This document shows positions 53,915 to 63,510 of a stretch of 64,000 nucleotides of DNA, one piece after another; positions within the stretch are counted from its first letter, which is position 1; every line of letters begins with the position of its first letter. The position numbers were made by a program, and so were the translations under genes. This DNA comes from an uncultured Acidimicrobiales bacterium (GTDB taxonomy: Bacteria; Actinomycetota; Acidimicrobiia; Acidimicrobiales; Aldehydirespiratoraceae). The stretch lies in contig CAJQPN010000024.1 of the NCBI GenBank assembly GCA_905480195.1, positions 31,483 to 95,482 of the forward strand, in the 5' to 3' direction. Under the pieces are notes generated by a model. It was not told the origin of the DNA. It searched no databases and saw nothing but the letters and a program-made list of their open reading frames with translations.

Positions 53915-54553
53915 TCAAGCGTGCTCATCGGGCGCAAGTCCGATGATGCACGGGAACCCAACCGCCTCATCAGCGCGCACATATCGAGGATCGAACGCCG
54001 GCCGAGCGAAGACCGCGGTCAGCTCCGAACGGAAACTCTCCATCGAATCGGCCTCGTACCCGGGATCGAAGCTGACCTGGTCCCAGCGGGCGCAAAACGC
54101 CGCTGCCGCTTCGAAGTACCGGTGGCCGCGGAACTTCTCACGCGCGTCGGGATCCGTCCCGTTCATGGGACCGGAATGGCGTTGTTGAAAGATTCCATGG
54201 TGGGCCACGACCCAGGTGACCTCCTCACGAACGAACGGTCGAATGACCTCGGCGGCCATACGGTCGTGATTCATGGGCGAGAGTGCATCACCGATGTCGT
54301 GCAGCAACGCCGCCACGACCCAGTCGGCATCGGCACCGTCGCGTCGGGCCCGCGTCGCTGACTGCAGCGCATGCTCACAACGATCGATGGGATAACCCGA
54401 AGAACGTTCATGGCGCTGCGCCTCGAGCGCTGCGAGATAACGGTCAGGCGATTCGGCCATATACGGCTCGAACTTGCGGGCGAGGAGGTCGTAATCAGCC
54501 TTCGTGCCTGCGTCCATGCGGGTGAAAGAAACGGTCTCGTTGGACTTGGTCAC
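53915..54553 (-). CDS. HD-domain protein (PhnZ/MIOX-like)
   Basis: 212 aa. HALQSATRA near residue 61, LLHDIGD near 84, NHDRMAAEVIRPF and AHHGIFQQRH give an H...HD...H...H ligand set as in PhnZ-type diiron oxygenases and related HD phosphohydrolases. The first residues and the C-terminal segment are not diagnostic. The GTG start overlaps the PPOX gene stop by 4 nt, so both are one operon. Substrate unknown. Confidence 0.75.
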   Translation of the reverse strand: MTKSNETVSFTRMDAGTKADYDLLARKFEPYMAESPDRYLAALEAQRHERSSGYPIDRCEHALQSATRARRDGADADWVVAALLHDIGDALSPMNHDRMAAEVIRPFVREEVTWVVAHHGIFQQRHSGPMNGTDPDAREKFRGHRYFEAAAAFCARWDQVSFDPGYEADSMESFRSELTAVFARPAFDPRYVRADEAVGFPCIIGLAPDEHA

Positions 54554-54987
54554 GGCGATACCCCCAGGATCCGGGTCGGCTCGACGAGGACCGCAACGCG
54601 GCCTTCAGCGGCCATCACTCGGTCGTATTCGTCCCAGTCATCGTGACTTCCACCCGCGGCGAGAAACACGCGACGCAAGAACTGGGCCAGGCCAACGTCA
54701 CCAGCCGTTGCACCAGAATCGACGACGGTCGCCGGGCCCTCAATACCTACCCAACGCCAGCCTCGCCGAAACGTGACGGAGAGCCGGCCGGTACGCCGCA
54801 CATAACCGAGCTTGGCCGAGTCGCCCCGCACGACAAGTCCAATGCACTCCACCCCCGTGACGGGGTGCGAAATGGGGCCGGCGTTGACGACCGAGGCATG
54901 AGCGGAGCCATCGGGACGCGTCGTGGCGACGACACAGAGCCCGACCTCTTCAGCGGCGAAGCGCCGCACATCTTCGAATGTAGCCAT
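54550..54987 (-). CDS. PPOX-class (F420-type) flavin/deazaflavin oxidoreductase
   Basis: 145 aa split barrel. VGLCVVATTRPDGSAHASVVNAG (about 15-37), GLVVRGDSAKLGYVRRTGRLSVTFRRGWRWVGIEG (about 50-84) and the closing VLVEPTRILGV resemble the F420-dependent PPOX group common in actinobacteria. Whether the cofactor is F420 or FMN cannot be settled by eye. TAGCGT 6 nt before ATG fits a leaderless start. Lies just downstream of asd. Confidence 0.78.
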   Translation of the reverse strand: MATFEDVRRFAAEEVGLCVVATTRPDGSAHASVVNAGPISHPVTGVECIGLVVRGDSAKLGYVRRTGRLSVTFRRGWRWVGIEGPATVVDSGATAGDVGLAQFLRRVFLAAGGSHDDWDEYDRVMAAEGRVAVLVEPTRILGVSP

Positions 54988-55029
54988 CTGCGGACGCTAG
55001 ACCAGGAACGCCGAGCGATCAGCCTCTGA

Positions 55030-56175
<1,146 letters not shown>

Positions 56176-56964
56176 CTAGCCCAACGAGGCGTGGTACTCC
56201 CGTATCCGAGCCTCGAGCTCGGCTTCGGGGAGATCACCTTCGCTGCGCTTCACTTCCATCAGCCAACGCATGATCTGGCCCACTTGCCGGCATGGTTCGA
56301 TTCCGAGGAGGTTCATAACCCGGTCGCCGTCGAACTGGGGGCGCTCAGCGGCCTGGCGGTCTGCATCAGCGAGTTCACCGATGCGGCGTTCGAGCTCGTC
56401 GATCGACTCCTGTAGTGCCTGTTCCTTGCTGCTGTTACGGGTGGTGCAATCACTGCGGATCAGCGCATTGAGCTGGCCGAGCAACGGACCCGCTTCACGT
56501 GCGTAGCGCCGAACCGCTGAGTCGGACCAGCCATCACCATCGCTGTAGCCCTTGAACCGACCTGACATACGAACCAATTCCGACACGGACTCGATCATCG
56601 ACTCGTCGTAGCCCATTGAAATCATGCGCTTTTTTGTCATTCGGGCGCCCACCGCCTCGTGATGCCGAAATGTCACCCCGCCGTGCTCGAAGCTCCGCGT
56701 TTTGGGCTTGGCGATGTCGTGAAACAGGGCGGCGAGTCGAACGGTCAGATCGGCTGGGGTCTTGGCAACGACGGCGACCGTGTGCGAGAGCACGTCCTTG
56801 TGTCGATGGATCGGATCCTGCTCCATCCGTAACGCAAGGAGCTCGGGGACGAGTTCGTCGATGCGGCCATTGTCGATCTCGGACCACAGCGAAGCCGACA
56901 CGTCGTCGGCCATCAGGATCGCATTGAGCCGATCGGCGGGGGAGGCAGGAGAGGCAGCAGGCAT
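56176..56964 (-). CDS. HD domain protein related to the C-terminal half of CCA tRNA nucleotidyltransferase
   Basis: 262 aa. The sequence matches the HD and tRNA-binding half of actinobacterial PcnA/CCA-adding enzymes: HRHKDVLSHTVAVVAKTP (about 53-70), LAALFHDIAKPKTRSFEHGGVTFRHHEAVGARM (about 76-108), DSAVRRYAREAGPLLGQLNALIRSDCTTRN (about 147-176) and LLGIEPCRQVGQIM. The N-terminal nucleotidyltransferase domain with its GGxxRD motif is absent, and no such domain is found upstream in any frame. It is either a separate HD phosphohydrolase paralogue or half of a split enzyme. ATG 56964 has TAGACT 10 nt upstream. Confidence 0.8.
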   Translation of the reverse strand: MPAASPASPADRLNAILMADDVSASLWSEIDNGRIDELVPELLALRMEQDPIHRHKDVLSHTVAVVAKTPADLTVRLAALFHDIAKPKTRSFEHGGVTFRHHEAVGARMTKKRMISMGYDESMIESVSELVRMSGRFKGYSDGDGWSDSAVRRYAREAGPLLGQLNALIRSDCTTRNSSKEQALQESIDELERRIGELADADRQAAERPQFDGDRVMNLLGIEPCRQVGQIMRWLMEVKRSEGDLPEAELEARIREYHASLG

Positions 56965-57050
56965 CGCGCCGCAAAGTCTACGACGGCGCAGGCCGGAGTC
57001 GTCCTCTTGAACCAGCCTCTCCTGTCGCGATGCGGTCTACGGTCTGTCTC

Positions 57051-57836
57051 GTGGTACTCGAACAGTTCAGGCTTGATGACAAGGTAGCGATCGTGTCGGG
57101 CGCCGGGCGCGGGATCGGTGCTGCGTGTGCGGAGGCGCTCGCCGAGGCTGGCGCCGACGTGGTGATCGGAGCTCGGTCCGCGGACCAGCTGGCCGAGACG
57201 GCATCAGCCGTCGAGGCACACGGACGTCGGGCGATCGCAGTCCCCGTCGACCTCTCGACCCGCGACGGTATGCAGCGACTCGTCGACGCGACGGCCGAAC
57301 TCGGGGGCGTCGATGTCGTCATCAACAATGTAGGAGGGGCAATGCCCGCCGGCTTCCTCGACACCTCGGAGCGAGCGTTCGATGCGGCCCTGCGATTTAA
57401 CGTCACTACGGCGTTCAACCTCACCCAGCTCACCGTCCCTGCGATGCTCGCCCGAGGCGGTGGGTCGGTCGTCAACATCACCTCTACTGCCGGGCGGTTC
57501 GCGATCCGCGGCATGTCGGCGTACGGCACGGCGAAGGCCGCACTCATCCATCTGACTCGCGAGCTCGCCGCCGATCTCGCGCCAAAGATCCGGGTCAACG
57601 CGGTGAGCCCCGGCGCCACCGCCACGTCGGCGCTTGAGATCGTGACCGATTCGCCAGAGTTGAGCGAGGCCATGGTGGCGGCCACGCCGCTCAAACGGCT
57701 CGGCCAACCCTCCGAGATCGCAGCAGCGGTGCTGTATCTGGCCTCGCCCGCAGCTGGATACATCACCGGCGAGATTCTTTCAGTCTCGGGCGGTATTCAA
57801 GGCAGCAACCTTGAACTCGGGCTCCCCGACCTCTAG
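57051..57836 (+). CDS. SDR family oxidoreductase
   Basis: 261 aa. GAGRGIG (residues about 17-23) binds NAD(P), NNVGG follows, the catalytic Ser lies in NITSTAG near 143, and SAYGTAKAAL holds Tyr and Lys. SGGIQGS closes. It reduces or oxidises a carbonyl/alcohol of unknown type. GTG 57051 is preferred over ATG 57030 because TACGGT is 7 nt upstream of it, leaving no room for a longer message. Confidence 0.88.
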   Translation: MVLEQFRLDDKVAIVSGAGRGIGAACAEALAEAGADVVIGARSADQLAETASAVEAHGRRAIAVPVDLSTRDGMQRLVDATAELGGVDVVINNVGGAMPAGFLDTSERAFDAALRFNVTTAFNLTQLTVPAMLARGGGSVVNITSTAGRFAIRGMSAYGTAKAALIHLTRELAADLAPKIRVNAVSPGATATSALEIVTDSPELSEAMVAATPLKRLGQPSEIAAAVLYLASPAAGYITGEILSVSGGIQGSNLELGLPDL

Positions 57837-57858
57837 CAACCCCTCGTAGGCTTTCTTG

Positions 57859-58629
57859 ATGGTCGTCCCCACACCCAGCTCGCCACTCGCCGCCCTCATT
57901 CGGTCAGAAGACGGAGACGACTTCCTCCCCTCCAAGGTGCTCGTAATCGTCGCCCATCCCGACGACATCGATTTCGGCACCGCCGGTACCGTGGCGACCC
58001 TGACCGACCATGGTGTCGAGGTCGTCTACGGACTGGTCACCTCTGGCCAAGCGGGTGAACCAGCCGACCTCTCGCCTGTCGATCTCGCCGAGCTGCGGGA
58101 GGCAGAACAAGGCGCCGCTGCAACGATCGTCGGTGTGAGCGAACTGCATTGGCTTGGATTTCCCGACGGTGCCGTTGTCGCCGATCTTGAACTCCGCAAG
58201 GCGATCTCGCGGCTCATTCGGATCGTCAAACCTGACCTCGTGATCACCCAGACTCCGGAACGGAACTTTGAGCGAATCTACGCAGCTCACCCGGATCATC
58301 TCGCGACCGGTGAGGCGGTCGTCAGTGCTGTGTACCCCGACTCCCGGAACGCCAAATCGTTCCCCGAGCTCCTCGACGAAGGCCATGAGCCTCATGCCGT
58401 CTCACGGGTGTGGCTGATGGCCGGTCCGGCCGGATCTACCAACATACATGTCGACATCTCAACGAATCTCAACCGCAAGATCGAGGCGCTCATGGCCCAC
58501 GACAGTCAGAACGGCCCGCGAGCCGATGTGCTCCCGAACATGATCCGCGAGTGGGCGGCCGCAAATGCCGAGGCATCCGGCACGCAGTGGGCCGCTGTCG
58601 AGAGCTTCCGCCTCATCAACACCGAATAG
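57859..58629 (+). CDS. PIG-L (LmbE-like) deacetylase
   Basis: 256 aa. VLVIVAHPDDIDFGTAGTVATL near residue 28 has the HPDD metal site, and AAHPDHLATGEAV near 145 gives the third His. These are the marks of the Zn-dependent GlcNAc-type deacetylases (MshB, Mca and relatives). Since mshC is in this window, a mycothiol-related role (amidase of S-conjugates) is plausible, but the length and motifs do not separate MshB from Mca or other members. TAGGCT 6 nt before ATG supports the start. Confidence 0.85.
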   Translation: MVVPTPSSPLAALIRSEDGDDFLPSKVLVIVAHPDDIDFGTAGTVATLTDHGVEVVYGLVTSGQAGEPADLSPVDLAELREAEQGAAATIVGVSELHWLGFPDGAVVADLELRKAISRLIRIVKPDLVITQTPERNFERIYAAHPDHLATGEAVVSAVYPDSRNAKSFPELLDEGHEPHAVSRVWLMAGPAGSTNIHVDISTNLNRKIEALMAHDSQNGPRADVLPNMIREWAAANAEASGTQWAAVESFRLINTE

Positions 58630-58648
58630 CCCCGGCCCCTCACCCCGT

Positions 58649-59281
58649 TCAGAAGCGGTTGGCGGAGAAATATCGGTAGGCAATACCGTCGAGAACGACT
58701 TCGAGACCCTCTTCAAAGCGTTCCTTGCGCCCGATCTCGACAAGCAACGCCCTTCGGAACGTCGCAACTCGCTCGAAGCCCGCAACCGCCGGTTCGATGT
58801 AGTCACCGGACGTAGCGTCGAACTGATGGACCAGGGTGCCGACCACCCAGTTCGCCACGACGGCGAACGCCAGCGCAGCTACTCGAAGGTCGTCGGTGAC
58901 GTCGTCAAAAATGGTGACCACACGGTCCAGGAACTGCAGTCGTGCCGGACTTTCCGGCGACTGGCTCAACAGGAGCGGGAGCGCCTGCGGATGAGCCGAT
59001 GCAACCTCGACGTAGCTCGCTGCCATCCGACGGGCCTTGGCCCGCCAATCACCGGGTGGGTCACCGTACGCCTCGAGCACCCGGGTGTAGAGCCTATTGC
59101 TGACCGAGTCGAGGAGATCGTCCTTGTTCGCGACGTGGTTGTAGAGCGACATCGCTTCGACGCCGAGTTCGGTGCCGAGCTTGCGCATGCTGAGGGCGTC
59201 GAGGCCATGATTGTCGATGAAGCGAAGCGCCGTGTCGGCGATGCGCTCACGGGAGAGCGGTACGCGCTCAACGACAGCCAT
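58649..59281 (-). CDS. TetR family transcriptional regulator
   Basis: 210 aa. The helix-turn-helix is in IADTALRFIDNHGLDALSMRKLGTELGVEAMSLYNHVANKDDLLD (about 14-58), the usual TetR form with the YNHV recognition helix. The ligand-binding C-terminal part is of the TetR_C type with VVANWVVGTLVHQ. The ligand and regulon are unknown. TACACT 7 nt before ATG. Convergent with the deacetylase, 19 nt apart. Confidence 0.87.
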   Translation of the reverse strand: MAVVERVPLSRERIADTALRFIDNHGLDALSMRKLGTELGVEAMSLYNHVANKDDLLDSVSNRLYTRVLEAYGDPPGDWRAKARRMAASYVEVASAHPQALPLLLSQSPESPARLQFLDRVVTIFDDVTDDLRVAALAFAVVANWVVGTLVHQFDATSGDYIEPAVAGFERVATFRRALLVEIGRKERFEEGLEVVLDGIAYRYFSANRF

Positions 59282-59340
59282 GGGGGCGAGTGTACGCGGC
59301 GAGACCGGGCCTCAAAGCCCAACCGATCCGGCAACCGCGG

Positions 59341-60369
59341 TTATGGCTCCCACTCGAGAACGAAAAACCCACCGAACCCGGTGGGTTCGAGGAGCGCCTC
59401 CGCTTCTCGTATGCGACTCCGACCCGTCAGCGCAGCAAGATCGCCAGTTGCAGCACCGGCTTCCCAGGCCGCTCGACCCTGCTCGACGAGTTGGTCTATT
59501 CCGTGAGCACGGAGGAAGTCTGCCTGCAGGCGCACGATCGAAGGATCGAGGAGCAAGAGATCGTCGAGCGGCAGGTCGACGGTGATGTCGACCCGCCCCG
59601 GATCTGCGAGCCAGTTGTCGATCCGTTCGTGATCTCGATAGGCACGAAGCCAGCGGCCCTCTCGGTCACCGAGTTCTTCAGTGGTGGCCATGTAGTCGAA
59701 CACGACGATTCGGGCATTGGTGTGCCGGGCCCGCTGCGAAACGATCCAATCGGCTGCGTTGCCCGCTCGTGGGACCGTTGCACCATCGGCAACCGGTGGT
59801 GGAGTGATCGCCGGGCCGTCGACGAGAACGAACCGCCCATCCTCGACATCGACACCGAGCACGACTCCCCGATCGCCTCGTCGTGCGACGATGTCGAACG
59901 GGAGATTGTCGAGCAGTTCGTTCGCCAAGACGACGTCGACGATGTCGACAACCGCGTCGCTGAATTGGGCGAGTGAGCTGAGATGCGAACCGTTCGGGTG
60001 TGCCTCACGCTGCACGGCCGACGGTTCGACCATCAACCACCGCAACGCTCCGGCCGCGAGACATGCACCATGTGCTGCCGTAACGGTCCGAGCGAGCGTT
60101 CCCGGCCCAGCGCCGTGTTCGACGACGGTGAACGTCGGCGGTCGTCCAGCCAATTCCCACCACGAGTCGACAGCACGGCTGATGACCGCACCGAACAACG
60201 GCCCAACCTCGGGTGCGGTCAGAAAGTCGCCACGACGGCCCGCACGACCCCCGACCACGTAGAACCCGTCGTGCTCGTCATAGAGCGCAGCCTCGACGAA
60301 CGTCGAAACGGAGATGGGACCCTCATCGCTGATCCGGGCACGGAGACGGTCGGCCAGCGGGACCGCCAC
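59341..60369 (-). CDS. SAM-dependent methyltransferase, MidA/NDUFAF7 family (DUF185)
   Basis: 342 aa. The family marks are the N-terminal SVSTFVEAALYDEHDGFY (about 21-38), RRGDFLTAPEVGPLFGAVI (about 45-63), VVEHGAGPGTLAR (SAM motif, about 82-94) and ANELLDNLPFDIV (about 147-159). In mitochondria NDUFAF7 dimethylates an arginine of the complex I subunit NDUFS2 and is needed for assembly. It starts 4 nt after nuoN stops, which supports a complex I role here. There is a short frame overlap with nothing else. Confidence 0.88.
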   Translation of the reverse strand: MAVPLADRLRARISDEGPISVSTFVEAALYDEHDGFYVVGGRAGRRGDFLTAPEVGPLFGAVISRAVDSWWELAGRPPTFTVVEHGAGPGTLARTVTAAHGACLAAGALRWLMVEPSAVQREAHPNGSHLSSLAQFSDAVVDIVDVVLANELLDNLPFDIVARRGDRGVVLGVDVEDGRFVLVDGPAITPPPVADGATVPRAGNAADWIVSQRARHTNARIVVFDYMATTEELGDREGRWLRAYRDHERIDNWLADPGRVDITVDLPLDDLLLLDPSIVRLQADFLRAHGIDQLVEQGRAAWEAGAATGDLAALTGRSRIREAEALLEPTGFGGFFVLEWEP

Positions 60370-60373
60370 CAGA

Positions 60374-61882
60374 TCAGCCGCCGATGCCGGTGAGAAGGCT
60401 TACGTCGAACTCGCTGACAAGCGAGGGGTACACGCCGAAGACGATCGTGGTACCGGTAGTAATACCGAGGGCGGCGATCAGCGACGGCGTGACCCGAACC
60501 GGGGTGACGTCGCCGTCAGGGGCCTCTTCGGCCCACATGCCAAGACCGATCCGGGCGTAGTAGTAGAGCGCGATCACCGAGTTGACTGCCACGAACAATC
60601 CGAGCACCACACCAGATGCGGTGTTGGCGCCGATGACGGCTTCCATAACTCGGAACTTGGCCCACCAGCCGCCCAGCGGTGGAATGCCGGCAAGCGAGAA
60701 CAAGAAGATCGTCATCGCGACCGTGAGCCCCGGCGCGTAGTGGAACAGGCCGCGGAGGCTGTCGATTTCGCCCGATCGGGTCTTGCGGGCAACCGCCATG
60801 ACGACGGCGAACGCCCCGAGGTTCATGGCGGCGTAGACGACGAGATAGGTCACCGTCGCCTCAAGCGCAGCGTCGCCAACGGTGCTGGCGACGGCGAGTG
60901 GGGCGAGCATGTAGCCGGCTTGGGCAACACCGGAGTAGGCGAGCATGCGGATGATGTTCGTCTGCCGCAAGGCGATGAGGTTGCCGACGGTCATCGACGC
61001 CGCAGCGAGGACCCAGAGCACTGGCTCGTAGACATCACCTCGACCGTAGAAGCCGACGAACAAGAGGTTCATAAGTGCCACGAAGCCAGCAGCCTTGGAG
61101 GCAACGGAGAGGAATGCGGTCACCGGGGTGGGCGCTCCCTCGTAGGTGTCGGGTGCCCAGGTGTGGAACGGGAACGCCGAAACCTTGAAGGCGAAGCCGA
61201 CGATCACGAAAATGATGCCGACCACGACCACCGATGATGGGTTGCCGGCGGCACTGATCGACTCGTTGATGTCGACGAGGAGCGTCGAGCCGGCGCCGCC
61301 ATAGAGCAGCGACATGCCGTAGAGCATGATCGCCGAAGCGAACACGCCCATCAGGTAGTACTTCAGGCCTGCCTCGTTGCTCTTGAGGTCGCGCTTGCGC
61401 CAGGTCGCGAGCATGTATGCCGGGATCGACAGCAACTCGAGTGCCACGAAGATCGTGATGAGGTCGCGCGCCGAGGCCATCAGGACCATGCCGAGCACCG
61501 AGCTCAACAAAAGGCCGTAATACTCGTTCTCCCAATAGTCGCCCTCAGCGATGTAGTTCGTCGACAGCAACACCACGACGTAGCCCGACAGCACAAAAAG
61601 TGCCTTCATGAGCAAGGCGTAGTTGTCGACGACGAACGCCCCGTTGAACATCGAACGGTCGGCACCGTCGACAGCCAAGGTGACGATCGGCACCATCGTG
61701 GCAAGCAGGCCCAGTGATGCCAGCAGCGGCGCCAGCCGACGCCCGCGCTCAAGCCAGATGATGTCCATCAGCGTGAGCAACGCACCGACACCGAGCAAGG
61801 TGAGCTCGGGCGCCGCTGCATGCCAGTCGATAGACGGCCGAACGAATGCCTCGGCGGACTGGGCGAGCTGGGCGAGCATCAT
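60374..61882 (-). CDS. nuoN: NADH-quinone oxidoreductase subunit N
   Basis: 502 aa proton-pumping antiporter-like membrane subunit with about 14 helices. The lysines and glutamate of the antiporter core are in helices around SVLGMVLMASARDLITIFVALELLSIPAYML, GLKYYLMGVFASAIMLYGMSLLYG and FKVSAFPFHTWAPDTYEGAPTPV (about 230-252). The ATG overlaps the nuoM stop by 1 nt. Last pump gene of the operon. Confidence 0.93.
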   Translation of the reverse strand: MMLAQLAQSAEAFVRPSIDWHAAAPELTLLGVGALLTLMDIIWLERGRRLAPLLASLGLLATMVPIVTLAVDGADRSMFNGAFVVDNYALLMKALFVLSGYVVVLLSTNYIAEGDYWENEYYGLLLSSVLGMVLMASARDLITIFVALELLSIPAYMLATWRKRDLKSNEAGLKYYLMGVFASAIMLYGMSLLYGGAGSTLLVDINESISAAGNPSSVVVVGIIFVIVGFAFKVSAFPFHTWAPDTYEGAPTPVTAFLSVASKAAGFVALMNLLFVGFYGRGDVYEPVLWVLAAASMTVGNLIALRQTNIIRMLAYSGVAQAGYMLAPLAVASTVGDAALEATVTYLVVYAAMNLGAFAVVMAVARKTRSGEIDSLRGLFHYAPGLTVAMTIFLFSLAGIPPLGGWWAKFRVMEAVIGANTASGVVLGLFVAVNSVIALYYYARIGLGMWAEEAPDGDVTPVRVTPSLIAALGITTGTTIVFGVYPSLVSEFDVSLLTGIGG

Positions 61883-63480
61883 CAGCCTCCGGACGCCGCC
61901 TGGGCTGCGTCGGCGACACCTTCACAGCCATCAGGCAGCTGGAGGCAGTTGTTGAGTGATTCGACGACAGCCGGATCGGTGATCTCGAAGATCAGGCCAG
62001 GAGCAACGCCAAAGAGCACGATAAGGAAGAGCAGTGGCGACCACGCAATCCATTCGATCGTGTTGACGTCGGTGATTTCGGGATCGTCCTTGAACTCGTC
62101 GGGCGGCTCTCCCATCGCAGTGCGTTGCAGCAGCCACAGCAGGTAGCCGGCCGCAAGGACGGTACCGATGGCAGCGACGACCATGTAGCCGCGGAAGGTC
62201 TCTTCGGCAAGGCCGTTCGCCGGGTTGTAGGCCGACAGGATCGCCGGGAACTCCCCCCAGAACCCGGCGAGGCCGGGCAGGCCGAGCGATGCCATCGCGG
62301 TAAATCCCAAGATCCAACCCAAGTGCGGTGCCTGCACGAGCATGCCGCCGAGGCGGCCGATCTCGAGCGTGTGGTAGCGCTCCTTCACCGAACCGGCGAC
62401 GAAGAAGAGCATGCCGGTGATCAAGCCGTGAGCAACCATGCCGAAGATGGCGGCATTGATGCCGAAGTCGGTGAGGGTGGAGATGCCCAGCATCACGAAA
62501 CCCATGTGGGCCACCGACGAGAACGCGATCAGGCGCTTCATGTCGGTTTGAGCCAGACAGCCGAGGGCTCCGTAGATGATGCCAATGACTGCGAGCAGAC
62601 CGATATACGGGGCCCACGCCTCGGCAGCCTCGGGCAGCATCGGGATAGCGATGCGGATGAAGCCGTAGGTGCCGAGCTTGAGGAGCACGGCCGCCAGGAT
62701 GACCGAGCCCTGGGTGGGGGCCTGAGTGTGTGCATCGGGCAGCCAGGTGTGGAACGGGAACATCGGAACCTTCACGCCAAACCCGAGGAACATGCCGCCG
62801 AAAATCAGGAGTTGGCTGCTGCGAGCGACGCCCAGGCCGGCGTTGTTGGTGAGGTCGACCATGTTGAACGTGTGCTCGCCCAGCGAGTCGGCCGACAGGA
62901 AGAACAGCGCCAGGAACCCCAGCAGCATGAGTGCCGACCCAAACAGCGTGTAGAGGAAGAACTTCAGCGATGCGTAGCGACGGTCTTCCCCGCCCCAGAC
63001 CGCGATCATGAAGAACATCGGGAGAAGGACGACCTCGAAGAAGACGAAGAACAGGATGAGATCCTGCGCCACGAAGGTGCCGATCATGCCGGTCTCGAGG
63101 ATCAGCATCAGCATCAGGAATGCCTTCGCGTTGCCCGGAGACGGGATGTGATCCCACGAATAAACAAAGACGAGCGGCATCACCAGCACGGTGAGGGCGA
63201 TGAGTGGCAACGACATGCCATCGACGCCGATCGTGTAGCCCGCACCGATGACCTCGATCCACTCCTTGTCGAGCCAGTGCTGAATCTGGCCGGCGCGGTC
63301 GTAGTCGAAGTCGAGTAACAGCCAGACGCCGAGGCCAAGCGTGACCAGCGACGTGACGAGGGCGAGCTGCTTATGCAGCCCCTCTTCTTCTTTGGGGAAC
63401 AGCGCCATGATGAGCGCACCGGCCAGCGGTGCGAAGACCAAGGCGGTCAGCATCCAGTCGTTTCCTGCAATGGGATCCAT
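61882..63480 (-). CDS. nuoM: NADH-quinone oxidoreductase subunit M
   Basis: 532 aa membrane antiporter-like subunit. LILETGMIGTFVAQDLILFFVFFEVVLLPMFFMI (about 122-155) with the conserved Glu, then KVPMFPFHTWLPDAHTQAPTQGSVILA (about 230-256) and the Lys/His helix TDMKRLIAFSSVAHMGFV are all in place. The C-terminus extends about 60 residues past the last helix. It is co-transcribed with nuoL (30 nt upstream) and nuoN. Confidence 0.94.
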   Translation of the reverse strand: MDPIAGNDWMLTALVFAPLAGALIMALFPKEEEGLHKQLALVTSLVTLGLGVWLLLDFDYDRAGQIQHWLDKEWIEVIGAGYTIGVDGMSLPLIALTVLVMPLVFVYSWDHIPSPGNAKAFLMLMLILETGMIGTFVAQDLILFFVFFEVVLLPMFFMIAVWGGEDRRYASLKFFLYTLFGSALMLLGFLALFFLSADSLGEHTFNMVDLTNNAGLGVARSSQLLIFGGMFLGFGVKVPMFPFHTWLPDAHTQAPTQGSVILAAVLLKLGTYGFIRIAIPMLPEAAEAWAPYIGLLAVIGIIYGALGCLAQTDMKRLIAFSSVAHMGFVMLGISTLTDFGINAAIFGMVAHGLITGMLFFVAGSVKERYHTLEIGRLGGMLVQAPHLGWILGFTAMASLGLPGLAGFWGEFPAILSAYNPANGLAEETFRGYMVVAAIGTVLAAGYLLWLLQRTAMGEPPDEFKDDPEITDVNTIEWIAWSPLLFLIVLFGVAPGLIFEITDPAVVESLNNCLQLPDGCEGVADAAQAASGG

Positions 63481-63510
63481 GAGTCAGTGCTTCCTAAACG
63501 GATGTGAGAG

